DNA of 58,840 bases from a virus. Shown here piece after piece: positions 48,301 to 57,172 of the stretch (positions are counted from its first letter, which is position 1; the number at the start of each line of letters is the position of its first letter). The stretch covers positions 1-58,840 of IMG/VR virus record IMGVR_UViG_3300037189_003051; one strand, written 5' to 3'. The position numbers and the translations under genes are program-made. A model generated the notes under the pieces. The model had not been told where the DNA came from and did not search any database. It saw nothing but the letters and a program-made list of their open reading frames with translations.

Positions 48301-48481
48301 GACGTGCGTAATCAGGTATGTTGGTATTCTGAACTGTAGTTTGTGTTGGTCCTGATGATTGCCCACCGCCACCGCCACCCATGCCATAAATGCGACCGCC
48401 ACCTAATTTATTCTGCGTTGCAGAATCTCCAAGGAACTCGCCAGCAGCGTATAGCTCACGTCTCGAATAAGTTGTTTTCAT
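45377..48481 (-). CDS. Virion ejection protein with lytic transglycosylase domain
   Basis: 1034 residues. Residues 1-330 are Gln/Ala/Gly-rich and disordered-like (with a run of eight Gln near residue 285). A transglycosylase (SLT) domain near residues 525-640 has HKESGGRRYD with the catalytic Glu, SSKGAEGEMQVMP and AAIAYNMGP. Several short GG motifs (FKEGGSVK, YATGGITS, AAQGGIIAF, LAKGGKVM) are scattered through it. It probably opens peptidoglycan during DNA entry. Confidence 0.82.
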   Translation of the reverse strand: MKTTYSRRELYAAGEFLGDSATQNKLGGGRIYGMGGGGGGQSSGPTQTTVQNTNIPDYARPYVETMLGATQQQLFNTQQNPDGTTQITGVKPFVPYSTNPQDYVAGFSPMQEQSFSGAANLGLPSEYNAAAGLTGAGIMGSMGAGANYNRMATDPNAVGSFMNPYVQQALQPQLNQLAQQGNLQAQQAAGQATAAGAFGGTRGALAQNLAQQNALMGQQAALGQGYNQAYNQAQQAMQYGAGLGLQGYGQALQGANQLANIGTQKLQGQQGILNLQNQYGQQQQQQQQNVVNNAINNYAMAQQYPQQQLAFMNSMLRGLPLQTGTTQMYQAAPSPISQVAGLGMAGYGLGKVAGMFKEGGSVKEKKYATGGITSIDKKVLNDPLAFSAQQISQGIKNKSVTPMIGAIALDQIENAPKTTPQMPQGTVLGELETKAQPQGIPNIPSNLPVRAAQGGIIAFSGEDGSLVEDDDEAMGGMSREERAMFDKYLANLTEPESQGIGINMTAPTGTGIRPEAKAPSGIETLSDRERLHKHVLHKESGGRRYDEKGRILTSSKGAEGEMQVMPFTQKDPGFGVTPARDNSAEEKARVGRDYLDAMYREFGDPKLAAIAYNMGPKATKEWLASGKGIDALPGETRKYIVGLAKGGKVMHFVNEGLVPGFEDLSGGEPYPEEKLPRSGKIGTKDVLNRAANRPSIEDLLKKDPMSTTSQATRTAERAVTRPTVGTFAVPAAVGYGGYKASELGANILRNPEAQKALGGKNIMQGALSGDTALPAEIQAQADKSKPIASWIPDWMLPSDLVQQRKVEQSKAPAAAPAAPAPQPEMGPPRSAMLSDKELNPPTPAAPESEKPKTAEENLSDYLKEIRENIASQREQDKNMALIAAGLGIAGGTSQHALTNIGQGGLKGVEAAMASQKQQSDAEKTLMGGYSALARANLYADARKEANLLGQQKVLAGQIQNKEKEAQAFVLNKMGIIDPAMLNQPDKAAAFQKQFNALLAQDKEYNAIKRKLYEMQGIDTAGKDWTGWSGSKANG

Positions 48482-48903
48482 AATTTATATTCCACTAAAG
48501 TAGCACCAGATTCAAAACCCAAGTGATGCCATAATCTAACAATAGCTGGTCTACCATATCCTTGGATTTTAGTAGCGCCGTAATAACTACATAATGCTTT
48601 AAATTGTTCAAATGTTTCAGGGCTAGATATTAATTTTCCACCAATACAAGTAACAAAAGCAACTCTATGTAACGGATAGTTAATAAAAGATATTGTACAA
48701 GCCCCTTGTATTTCATTTTGTTCGTCTACTGCAACCACTAACATCCACTGTCCAGACGTTAAATATTGCTGAATATGATGCTCATTATAGTTACGAGTAT
48801 CTTCTGTAGTTGCTTTATCTAAAGCACTTTTAACAAAGCCTTCAACTTTAGGCCATGCTTTAAGTACATGATTAGTTTCTACAGGAACAACTTTTAATGT
48901 CAT
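48478..48903 (-). CDS. GNAT-like acetyltransferase
   Basis: 141 residues. The chain has the GNAT order: a helix-rich N-terminal part, WMLVVAVDEQNEIQGACTIS as strands around the substrate site, and the C-terminal GATKIQGYGRPAIVRLWHHL with LGFE, as in other phage members. It overlaps both neighbours by four bases, embedded between virion genes. It might modify a virion or host protein, but substrate is unknown. Confidence 0.7.
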   Translation of the reverse strand: MTLKVVPVETNHVLKAWPKVEGFVKSALDKATTEDTRNYNEHHIQQYLTSGQWMLVVAVDEQNEIQGACTISFINYPLHRVAFVTCIGGKLISSPETFEQFKALCSYYGATKIQGYGRPAIVRLWHHLGFESGATLVEYKL

Positions 48904-50015
48904 ACAGGCATAAACTTTTTAGGGTTAATCTGTTTACCTTGTTTCTTATTGCCTGTACGTGCTTTACGTACTTTGTCCATCATTGAGTAAAGCTGTTTGG
49001 CACCAGCATCTGTGCTGCCATTACCAAGATGAGAAACCACGTCTGCAGGAACAACAAACTCACCGTCAGCAAGTCTCGCCGGTTGTTTACCACCAATAGA
49101 AGCAGGGATGCTATCAGACATACCATCGCCAGGACCTTTAAGCATACGTCCGCCATCAGAATATCCTCCTAAATCAGCAATACCACCTTTAGCCATATGA
49201 GCTGTTGGTTCCCCAGTTAGAGGATTAGTTGCTGGTTCATAGCTAGCCATAGTTTGTTGCGCGCTTGTAGGCATTTGACTAGGAGTAGCGTAACTAGCTG
49301 TTTGTTGTTGACTCATTGGGTACATATCTTTACCCATAAAATCTACATTAACTGGGTCTTTTTGTAATGAACCGCCATCTGCTAAAGTGGCAATACCACC
49401 TTCCGCCATTCTATAATCTGTATATACAGGTTTATACGCTGGGCTTGGAGGAACTACAACATCCGGTGCATATCTATCAGCGCTATATTTAAACTTACTT
49501 AAAGGACCTTCGTATTTTTCTGTACCTGCAACACTACCTAAAGTTCTTGGTTGTAGCAAACCAGGTAATGCTTGAGACGCTGCAATGCCACCATAAGTCC
49601 AAGGATTAGCTTTAATTAAATCAAGCCCATGTAATTGAGTATTAGGTGGCACTGGAGTATTTGGTACAACAGTATTTGTACCGGCGTTAATACCAGGTTC
49701 CATAAAAGCTTCAGTATCCACAGCACCTGCGCCAACTGGGGTACTTAGTGCAGAACCATATCCAGCGCCAGCGTTATAAGGTAAACCTTCGGCAGTACCT
49801 AGTGCATTACCGGTAGCTGTTTGGGATGCCGTAAAAGCGTCTGTACCTGATTGTCCAAGACCTTCAACTCCGCTTAAACCGCCAAAACCGCCCATAACAC
49901 CAGAAGTAAGGCCGCCCATCAAAGCGCCTTTAAGTGGGTCTCCCCCAGTGATAGCTGAGCTACCTCCGCCAATTACTGCCCCTAATAGGGCCGCTTCGCC
50001 GATTCCACCGTCCAT
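48900..50015 (-). CDS. Virion/tail protein with LADGEFVVPADVV motif
   Basis: 371 residues. The N-terminal third is Gly/Ala/Ser-rich. The C-terminal third has ARLADGEFVVPADVVSHLGN followed by GSTDAGAKQLYSMMDKVRKA, a conserved unit of phage virion proteins. In between are MAEGGIATLADGG and HMAKGGIADLGG, members of the short GG motif family. It lies between tail and ejection genes and is probably part of the virion core. Confidence 0.7.
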   Translation of the reverse strand: MDGGIGEAALLGAVIGGGSSAITGGDPLKGALMGGLTSGVMGGFGGLSGVEGLGQSGTDAFTASQTATGNALGTAEGLPYNAGAGYGSALSTPVGAGAVDTEAFMEPGINAGTNTVVPNTPVPPNTQLHGLDLIKANPWTYGGIAASQALPGLLQPRTLGSVAGTEKYEGPLSKFKYSADRYAPDVVVPPSPAYKPVYTDYRMAEGGIATLADGGSLQKDPVNVDFMGKDMYPMSQQQTASYATPSQMPTSAQQTMASYEPATNPLTGEPTAHMAKGGIADLGGYSDGGRMLKGPGDGMSDSIPASIGGKQPARLADGEFVVPADVVSHLGNGSTDAGAKQLYSMMDKVRKARTGNKKQGKQINPKKFMPV

Positions 50016-50050
50016 GCTAAACTCCTAAAAATTTGTCCAATAATACCACG

Positions 50051-50344
50051 TTATACTGTTGTTCCGCTAGCATTTACCCAATCTTTTCCATTCCACCAAA
50101 TAGGTATGTTTAAGGTGGTGTCAAAGTACATCTGTCCTATAAATAGGGAATTACCTGGTCTATCCTCAGTAGCACCTGCTGTAGGTATGCTATAAAAGTT
50201 AGTGTAATTATCTATTTGGTTAAAATAGAGACGCAATGCGTTAAGTAGTTGGTCTTGATATGTTTGTGTATATTCAACTGGCGCAATAGGTAAGTTAGGC
50301 GCTTTTGTCTGAACTGTATTAAAAGTTTTAGTAGTTGTGGCCAT
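50051..50344 (-). CDS. Small tail-associated protein (97 aa)
   Basis: It overlaps the stop of the tail-hub gene by one base. The end, GQMYFDTTLNIPIWWNGKDW, is a short beta unit often seen at the end of phage tail fibres and collar proteins. Residues 23-50 (YTQTYQDQLLNALRLYFNQI) are helical. Probably a virion protein. Confidence 0.65.
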   Translation of the reverse strand: MATTTKTFNTVQTKAPNLPIAPVEYTQTYQDQLLNALRLYFNQIDNYTNFYSIPTAGATEDRPGNSLFIGQMYFDTTLNIPIWWNGKDWVNASGTTV

Positions 50345-52986
50345 TATCTACGTCCATCTGGTCTAATATCAATACGAGGGCTACCTAACTGCCAAGCTAC
50401 ACCTTTATCAAAAGACTCAAGCTTAAATGACATTTGGCGACCACGAAGTCGGGTATAAACCTGCCCAGTAAACTGTTGAATTGTATATTCTGGGAATGTT
50501 GCGTAATTTTGTGAACTTTGCACCGATGGGGTATCTGCATTACCATAAGGGGTACCAGAGTTCTGACGCGGTTTAACCGTCATTGTGACTGTAGGATTAT
50601 TTACAGAAGAGCCGTTAAAGTTAACGTCAGGAAGGATACGCCAAACAAAACCAAAATTATGGCCGTCTCCAATATCAAAATCAGATGATTGTACATAAGA
50701 GTAAATAGGTTGAGTTGTAGCTGTTGCATTATCATCGTTACCGTTTTCATGGTACAACAATCTATTGTTATAGTCAGCAGCAATTGGATATTGCACAGTA
50801 CCTGTTTGCAACCATGCGGAACGACCATTAATTGAGAAAGCTGTACCCGTGCCAGTACCAGGACCACTTGCAATAAAGTAACTACCTACTGTATTAGATG
50901 CAGCACCAATTAACATAAAGTTAGTTGTGCCGACACTAGAAATAACATAGGTTTGTCCAGTTACAAAAGAACCAGCTGTAGTATTAACAGCATCCCAAGT
51001 ACCGTAATACCAAACACGGTCTAAATAGTTATAGATTACATACTTGTCTATAATTGTGCCGCTACTAGACGCAGAAACATAAAACCACCAAACTTCATTA
51101 AAGGCTTCATTTGCACCAGCAAATACTTGGTATGTTTGTTGTTGGTTAATATCAGCAAAAATGTATTGGCGTAATGCGCATGGGAGAACTTCAACACGAC
51201 CAGAATACATGTAAAAGCGGTCACGCCCCATCCAGTATGTTACGTTATTTACCGTAATCATAGAGTTAGGCGACATAATGGAAATGTTATCCATCAAAAT
51301 CTGGAAGCCCCAAACATAAGGAGCGCCTAAATACTGCATAGAGTAAATAGCAGAATCAGTCCAAACTAGAATTTCTTGGCGGGTTGCGCGTGCTCCCATA
51401 ATAAAAGAGCCATTAGTTAATGTGTATTCTCCAGATTGATTTGCTGTAGTTGGTACCCATTGATATGGATTAGCTTGGTCAGACCAACGTACAAGCATTG
51501 GGTTAAAACTAGTAGCCGAATTATTTGGGCTATATGGGTTAGCGCCAAATGTAATAACAAATTCTTGAACTTCAGATGTAATTACTTGATAAGTTGAAGT
51601 TGGAACAAATGAACCAGCATAAGAAAATGTAGCGCCAGCTACAGTACCGGACCCAGTAAGCGTATTTGTAAGCGGTACAGTTGTAGCCCCAGTTATATAG
51701 GTAGAAGCTACTTTAGTACCAGCTGGAATATTTGTATTGCCACTTACAACCATATAGGGGTAAATATACGGAGCCACTGAAGCCGAAACCGTCATTGATG
51801 TTCCGGTATTAGGTACAGATGCACCAGTATCATTAATCACTACAGTGCTATTGGCTAAATCACTTAAAGATTGTGCGCGAGCCGATACACCTAAGCTATC
51901 TTGCCAATAATAAATATTACTTGCTGAGCCTACTTGTGAACCGTTACGAGGAGCTAAAACTAAATCAGAACCAAAGTTATCTGCTGACCAAAGGCGTAAT
52001 TGCCCAGAAGCTCCAGAAGAAGAAGAAGTACCAAAGGAAGTATTCCATCCACGAGTACCATATTGGTCTGTTTCAACTACAGCAGAACCACCCCCAGGAG
52101 AACCAGCAGCTGCAGTAGCGTTTGCTGCATACGGTAATGTAATATTATATGTATTTGTTGTAACCCCAGAGATTACATAAGTAGCATTTAAAAGCGCGGC
52201 AGTTATGTTTGAACCAGCCCCACCAATAGTTGTAGCTCCTGAAAAAGCTACGTAAGCGCCATTACTTAAACCATGAGCAGTGTGAGTTACAGTACATGTA
52301 GTACTGCCATTGGTAATTGCAAACGGATTAGCGCCAAGAGTAGTAGCTGCTGGAATTGAAGGACCGCCCCAAGGACCAGCACCCCAACCTGTACCAATAG
52401 AATATATATTTAAACCTGTTGGATAGTTATAACTTAATGTAACTGTTCCACCTGTACCTGTACCTGTAGCACTAGCATTACCACCAAAAGTAACTGTAAA
52501 TGTAGTCGGCGTTGGAGTAGATTGAATTAAGTAATTACCACCAGTAAACTGAACACCATTAACAACGGTAGTAGAAGTAATAGTCACATAATCACCAGCG
52601 CTAAAACCATACCCAGATGCATCCGTAATAGTTACTGTTGGGCTACCACTTTGAGTAGAGATTGTATTAGCAACAGATGTTAGTGTATTTGTTTTAACAT
52701 ATGGAGTAATGTCATTATAAACACCGCCATAGAAAATGTAATACTTAACATTAGTACCTACTCCAGTATAGATACTGCCAGCGCCTTGGTCGGCGTTTAA
52801 CCAAACCCAAAGACTACGAGCTACACCTAAATATTGATTAGAGTTTACTTGAGTCCAACCACCAATTTTTTCAGGAAAGCCAGAACGAAAACGAATTTTG
52901 TCGCCATCATACCAACCACCTTCGTTAGAGTAATCTGTACCTTCTCGATTTAGACCTGGACGAAATTGTAGTTTTTGTAATGGCAT
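50344..52986 (-). CDS. Tail hub / DNA stabilisation protein (P22 gp10-like)
   Basis: 880 residues. The start, FRPGLNREGTDYSNEGGWYD followed by GDKIRFRSGFPEKIGGW, is the signature of the P22 gp10 group, which forms the hub under the adaptor. Residues 110-300 hold inserted Thr/Gly/Ser beta repeats absent from short homologues, and the later part has Trp/Tyr-rich beta-propeller-like segments. It supports a short-tailed virion. Confidence 0.8.
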   Translation of the reverse strand: MPLQKLQFRPGLNREGTDYSNEGGWYDGDKIRFRSGFPEKIGGWTQVNSNQYLGVARSLWVWLNADQGAGSIYTGVGTNVKYYIFYGGVYNDITPYVKTNTLTSVANTISTQSGSPTVTITDASGYGFSAGDYVTITSTTVVNGVQFTGGNYLIQSTPTPTTFTVTFGGNASATGTGTGGTVTLSYNYPTGLNIYSIGTGWGAGPWGGPSIPAATTLGANPFAITNGSTTCTVTHTAHGLSNGAYVAFSGATTIGGAGSNITAALLNATYVISGVTTNTYNITLPYAANATAAAGSPGGGSAVVETDQYGTRGWNTSFGTSSSSGASGQLRLWSADNFGSDLVLAPRNGSQVGSASNIYYWQDSLGVSARAQSLSDLANSTVVINDTGASVPNTGTSMTVSASVAPYIYPYMVVSGNTNIPAGTKVASTYITGATTVPLTNTLTGSGTVAGATFSYAGSFVPTSTYQVITSEVQEFVITFGANPYSPNNSATSFNPMLVRWSDQANPYQWVPTTANQSGEYTLTNGSFIMGARATRQEILVWTDSAIYSMQYLGAPYVWGFQILMDNISIMSPNSMITVNNVTYWMGRDRFYMYSGRVEVLPCALRQYIFADINQQQTYQVFAGANEAFNEVWWFYVSASSSGTIIDKYVIYNYLDRVWYYGTWDAVNTTAGSFVTGQTYVISSVGTTNFMLIGAASNTVGSYFIASGPGTGTGTAFSINGRSAWLQTGTVQYPIAADYNNRLLYHENGNDDNATATTQPIYSYVQSSDFDIGDGHNFGFVWRILPDVNFNGSSVNNPTVTMTVKPRQNSGTPYGNADTPSVQSSQNYATFPEYTIQQFTGQVYTRLRGRQMSFKLESFDKGVAWQLGSPRIDIRPDGRR

Positions 52987-52992
52987 ACGGGT

Positions 52993-53514
52993 TTACCCTA
53001 GTAACTTGGTTGCTGCTTCTTTTAAGCGGTTAACACGGGCAGTCCAGCCCTTACCAAATGTACCAAAAGTAGGCAAAGAAATCAAGAAGGCTTGCCTAGA
53101 TGAGCAATATTCTTCTATTAAATGTAGTAGTGCTGTACCTGTAAATTGATTAGCTGCGGCTATAGTTTTAGGCCCAATAGCCCCATCAGCTGGAACTCCA
53201 AGACATTGCTGAAGTAATTTAACAGCTCTTCCGGGTCCAGAATTAACAGCAGTATCAAACACGCACAAATCAAGACCACTAGGCAACTCAGAGCATCTGC
53301 AAGCATTCCAATATTTCCTCTGATAAAGCGGCACAACATCTGCCTTAGTTAAAGCACGCATCTGTTTTTCATCTACTTCATGCCCAGTCCATTCCTCCCA
53401 AACGCGCTTAGTAACACCAAGGTTAGTCATGCCGCCTGGGTCTGCTGGGTTATTTACGTAGCCGCCTTCTTCTTGAAGCGTATGGTTAATTGCTGCATCA
53501 AAGTTTTCAATCAT
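52993..53514 (-). CDS. Endolysin, glycoside hydrolase family 108
   Basis: 173 residues. The start FDAAINHTLQEEGGYVNNPA with DPGGMTNLGVT is the GH108 catalytic region, where the Glu of EEGGY is the catalytic acid. The C-terminal half (VFDTAVNSGPGRAVKLLQQC then GVPADGAIGPKT) is the linked peptidoglycan-binding unit. There is no signal peptide, so it needs the holin two genes upstream to reach the cell wall. Confidence 0.93.
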   Translation of the reverse strand: MIENFDAAINHTLQEEGGYVNNPADPGGMTNLGVTKRVWEEWTGHEVDEKQMRALTKADVVPLYQRKYWNACRCSELPSGLDLCVFDTAVNSGPGRAVKLLQQCLGVPADGAIGPKTIAAANQFTGTALLHLIEEYCSSRQAFLISLPTFGTFGKGWTARVNRLKEAATKLLG

Positions 53515-53771
53515 TTTTTACCTCGCTCTTCAAGTAGTTTTAAACGTACCTGTAAATCGTGGATGTCTTTGTAAATGTCTTCTTTAAGTTTATTGCGAGC
53601 TTCCGCTGAAATTGGGCTATCAGTCGGCCTACCATCAGTTGTAATAAGTGCCGGCATCTTTGATTTAATGTCAGTTAAGTCGTGCTGAATAGTAGTTACA
53701 GAGCTAATCATCCAAGTAACAGCAGCAACTAATACTGGAAAAAGCTTCTCAGCTACTTTAGAAAAGTCCAT
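53511..53771 (-). CDS. Membrane-anchored coiled-coil protein in lysis cassette
   Basis: 86 residues: one N-terminal hydrophobic segment (LFPVLVAAVTWMISSVT), then a charged stretch and a C-terminal coiled coil (IHDLQVRLKLLEERGKK). It overlaps the endolysin start by four bases. Size, topology and place between holin and endolysin fit an inner-membrane spanin-like or holin-associated protein; no outer lipoprotein partner is seen. Confidence 0.6.
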   Translation of the reverse strand: MDFSKVAEKLFPVLVAAVTWMISSVTTIQHDLTDIKSKMPALITTDGRPTDSPISAEARNKLKEDIYKDIHDLQVRLKLLEERGKK

Positions 53772-54169
53772 TATTTTTTACCTTTCATATCCATAATTTT
53801 TTCAAGCGTTCTGCCGCCAAAGTAAAAACTCATAATTAGCATGCCCCATTGACCAAGCAACTGTACATAAGTCTCATTAGTGTCCATACCAAACGCTGAC
53901 ATAAAAGCAAATATAAAGTAGCCAGCCAAAATAGCAATAAGTGTCATAGGTCTAATGTTCTTAGACAGCCAAGAGTCGCTAGCCATGTCTGCTTTTAAAC
54001 GGTCTGTAAGCTCGTGTGCTTCACTTACGTCGGCATTTAACTGAGCTAGCTCGCCATTCTGTTGCATCTCCAATAGCTTTAACTTAGCTTGCTCAGCTTG
54101 TGCGGGGTCAGGAAATACTTTATCTAGAATTTTACTGCCGATACCTAAAATAGCTTCTAGTGGAAACAT
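53771..54169 (-). CDS. Holin (3TM family)
   Basis: 132 residues. The N-terminal FPDPAQAEQAKLKLLEMQQN helix and the DSWLSKNIRPMTLIAILAGY start of the membrane part are typical of the GTA/phage 3TM holin group. Two hydrophobic stretches are clear (residues 72-92 and 105-120) with a Lys-rich end. It makes membrane holes at the end of infection to let the endolysin out. Confidence 0.82.
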   Translation of the reverse strand: MFPLEAILGIGSKILDKVFPDPAQAEQAKLKLLEMQQNGELAQLNADVSEAHELTDRLKADMASDSWLSKNIRPMTLIAILAGYFIFAFMSAFGMDTNETYVQLLGQWGMLIMSFYFGGRTLEKIMDMKGKK

Positions 54170-54179
54170 TATATATACC

Positions 54180-55490
54180 TTAATAAGTTATAGAAACCCA
54201 ACCACAAACTTGTGGCATGCCACCATAAGCATAGTTTGCACCTAAAATACTTGGGGCCTGAGTAGCCACAGTACCCAATACTGACTGCGGGTAAGATGGG
54301 TCACCGCCAAGTACCCAAGACCAAGGGTCATATTTATTAGCGTAAGGGTACGTACCGTCTGTAGTGTTTAAATAAGATTGTTGTGCAGTACCTATTGTAG
54401 TTGTACCGCTATACCCAGACTGAATAGTTGATGTTCCAACAGAAGGAGGTTGTGTATTGCCGTTACCACCAGCTCCACAGGTAGCTACTAAAGCACCATT
54501 TTTATTTATTGTTGTTGCTGAACCAGAACCACCAGTACCACCGTTATAGTAGCCGCATCCACCAGCACTTCCATAAACACCAGATATAACATCTCCTGGA
54601 ACAACAGGAATAATTAAACCAGCAATACCACCACCTGGACCACCAGCCCAAGCATGTTCGTCATATCCCCCACCGTGGTAAGCATAAGCGCCACCACCAC
54701 CGCCAGCTGCACTGACTGTTAGTCTATATACATTGGCTGGTACTGTAAAACTATATGATGCTCCGCTACGTGTGCTTGTTGTTGCATTGATGATTAAATC
54801 ACCAAAAGCTACTGTAGTTGTTGGTACTATTTTAATAAACCCTGGCGCACCTAAACCACCACTAGCGTTATTGCCACCACCACCGCCACCGGAGCCAAAC
54901 CCTGTTCCTGGAGAACCAGGATTACCTGTTACATGTGGACCACCACCAACACCCCCAGCGCCACCAGTACCAAATGGAGAATCCGCACCTTTACCGGCAA
55001 TTGCAGGATATTGACTACCGCTTTGATTTCCGTTTTGACCAGCAGTTCCGCCTGGAGAACCTCCAGAACCTCCTGTAGTTCCACTAGGAGCATTCCCGCC
55101 AGCTGTACAAGTTAAAGAACCAAAAGTAGTATTAGCCCCCGCAGCACCAACTGAATAAGATATTGTAGAGCCTGGAGTAACGTAATAAATATAGTTTTGA
55201 TAGTATCCACCAGACCCACCACCACCAGAACCCCAATCATCACCGCCATTACCAGAACCACCACCAGCAATCATAGTTACACTAAGCGATGTGACGCCAG
55301 CTGGAACAGTAAATGTACCACTACCTGTGTAATAGGTAACAGTATTTAAAATATCTGGATAAAATTGTTTATTTGACCCGGAAACTGAAATACTGCCAAC
55401 GCCAACAGTTTGCCATGTACCCCCGTTTTTAATAAAGATTTTTTGTACTTGTTTCCAAGTTCCGGAGTCTTTTATAAATAATTTTCCCAT
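54180..55490 (-). CDS. Glycine-rich tail fibre / receptor-binding protein
   Basis: 436 residues from ATG 55490, which overlaps the upstream stop (TAATG). The start GKLFIKDSGTWKQVQKIFIK is followed by very Gly-rich modules (runs such as GGGGSGG, GGGGGG) similar to glycine-rich domains of receptor-binding tail proteins. The domain FTVPAGVTSLSVTMIAGGG occurs and a related FTVPANVYRLTVSAAGGG later, so two homologous modules are present. Likely at the fibre tip. Confidence 0.72.
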   Translation of the reverse strand: MGKLFIKDSGTWKQVQKIFIKNGGTWQTVGVGSISVSGSNKQFYPDILNTVTYYTGSGTFTVPAGVTSLSVTMIAGGGSGNGGDDWGSGGGGSGGYYQNYIYYVTPGSTISYSVGAAGANTTFGSLTCTAGGNAPSGTTGGSGGSPGGTAGQNGNQSGSQYPAIAGKGADSPFGTGGAGGVGGGPHVTGNPGSPGTGFGSGGGGGGNNASGGLGAPGFIKIVPTTTVAFGDLIINATTSTRSGASYSFTVPANVYRLTVSAAGGGGGAYAYHGGGYDEHAWAGGPGGGIAGLIIPVVPGDVISGVYGSAGGCGYYNGGTGGSGSATTINKNGALVATCGAGGNGNTQPPSVGTSTIQSGYSGTTTIGTAQQSYLNTTDGTYPYANKYDPWSWVLGGDPSYPQSVLGTVATQAPSILGANYAYGGMPQVCGWVSITY

Positions 55491-57169
55491 TACACTTGAT
55501 ACCAAATATCACCATTTGAACCACCAGATGGCGCAATAGTACCAGTAACAGTAGTTGAGGCCACAGTAGCAGAAATAGTAGTTGCAGAAGAAACTGTTTG
55601 AGAAACGCTTACAAAGTATGTACCAGCACCGCCAGTACCTGTGCCAAGAGCAGTAATAGTTGTACCTGCGGTTACGCCAGTACCAGAAATAGTTTGACCA
55701 ACACGGAAAGTACCAGTAATAGTCCCACCTAATGTCATAGTAGTACCAGAAATAGTACCTGACGTACTAGAAGCGTCTTGTGTTGGGCTGACTGTATACG
55801 TACCAGCACCGCCAGTACCTGTACCTAATGCTGTAATTGTTGTAGAACTTGCAATACCTGTACCGGTAATTGTTTGACCAACAGCAAAGGAACCTTGTGA
55901 GTTAGTTCCTGTAACCGTCATTGTTGTTCCTGAAATAGAAGCAGTACCGATAGCTGTTGTATAAACTGTTCTAGTTCCATATCCATTAGAGGAAACAGGT
56001 AAAACACCAACTTGGAAATACCCAGTAAATGTGCCAGACTGAGACCCTGACATAGTAATTGCAGACCCACCAACAGAGGTAGAAATTTGGAATGCTGTGC
56101 CAGAAGAATTAACTACATAATAAGTAGTACCAGAGCTAACACCTGTTGGAAATGTAGCGCCAGAAGAACCTTCAAAAAATACTGCCTGACCATTAACTAC
56201 TGCGTTAGATACTGTTACTAAAGATGTTGCAATCGTAAATGTAGCGGTTTGGTTGCTTGTAAATTGTGTGGCATTTAATGCCCCTAAACTTGGGTTTACA
56301 CTAATAGCAGCTACAGAGCTAACCTTTTCTACGGCTGTAGAAGCATCTGTAAGAACTGCTGGATAAAACCTAGCATTTGTAGTAATTGAACCAGTAGCGT
56401 TTACGTAGTTTGTTGTAGTAGATTGAACTGCTAAATATGGTGAACTAACTAAAGTTACAGAGCCAGTACTTGCACTACCTGTAGTATTAATTGCACTACC
56501 CCCAGCAGTTGCGGCTAAGTTAAACGTAGTAGATGCTCCTACAGCAAGGTTAGTTACATAATAAGTTGTACCTGCTGTTAAACCTGTAGGAAGCGTAGCA
56601 CCTGTAGCTAAAGAAAAATATACTGGGGCATTATTAACTAAACCAGATGATGTAGTCGCAAGAGTTACAACGCCAGGAGAAGCAACGCTAACGCTACCTA
56701 CTATTTGAGTAGCATAATAAGTACCACCAGAAGAAATATTACCTGTTGCTGAAAAAGCGCCGGTTACGCTGTTAGTATTAATACCCGCATAAGTAGCAGA
56801 GCCATCACAATAAACAAGCGTAGAAGCGCCGTTTTGTACTGTTGCTAAGGTACCACCAGACTTACCGATTGTAACTGAATAGCCTGTATTATTTACAACT
56901 AAATACATTTTAGTTGCGGCAGGAATAACAACTTGGTGTAAAGCGCTATTAGAGCCACCAAGAACCAAAACCATGTTACGTGCTTCATCGTATAAACCGT
57001 TTGCTGTAGATAAAACGTAATCAGCGTTTGCCATAGTAATGTTAATTACACCCGCAATAGCGCTGTCTACTAAATCCCAGTTAGTATTGGTAGTATTACC
57101 CCAAGTACCGGATTGTTCACCGTTACCTATTTTTTGAAGTTGTAAACTTGATGTATATGTTGATGCCAT
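55490..57169 (-). CDS. Tail fibre protein with beta-repeat modules
   Basis: 559 residues. The start [20 protein letters not shown] is the virion-binding part typical of phage fibres. The rest is Ser/Thr/Gly-rich with repeated units; the clearest pair is [18 protein letters not shown] near residue 430 and [18 protein letters not shown] near residue 505, both followed by GGAGTY. These are also near-identical in DNA. It probably forms the fibre shaft. Confidence 0.75.
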   Translation of the reverse strand: MASTYTSSLQLQKIGNGEQSGTWGNTTNTNWDLVDSAIAGVINITMANADYVLSTANGLYDEARNMVLVLGGSNSALHQVVIPAATKMYLVVNNTGYSVTIGKSGGTLATVQNGASTLVYCDGSATYAGINTNSVTGAFSATGNISSGGTYYATQIVGSVSVASPGVVTLATTSSGLVNNAPVYFSLATGATLPTGLTAGTTYYVTNLAVGASTTFNLAATAGGSAINTTGSASTGSVTLVSSPYLAVQSTTTNYVNATGSITTNARFYPAVLTDASTAVEKVSSVAAISVNPSLGALNATQFTSNQTATFTIATSLVTVSNAVVNGQAVFFEGSSGATFPTGVSSGTTYYVVNSSGTAFQISTSVGGSAITMSGSQSGTFTGYFQVGVLPVSSNGYGTRTVYTTAIGTASISGTTMTVTGTNSQGSFAVGQTITGTGIASSTTITALGTGTGGAGTYTVSPTQDASSTSGTISGTTMTLGGTITGTFRVGQTISGTGVTAGTTITALGTGTGGAGTYFVSVSQTVSSATTISATVASTTVTGTIAPSGGSNGDIWYQV

Positions 57170-57172
57170 AAA

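Noticed and set aside
50344-57169. Diversity-generating retroelement acting on tail genes
   Set aside because: No reverse transcriptase, template repeat or accessory gene is seen; the repeats are ordinary beta-module duplications.
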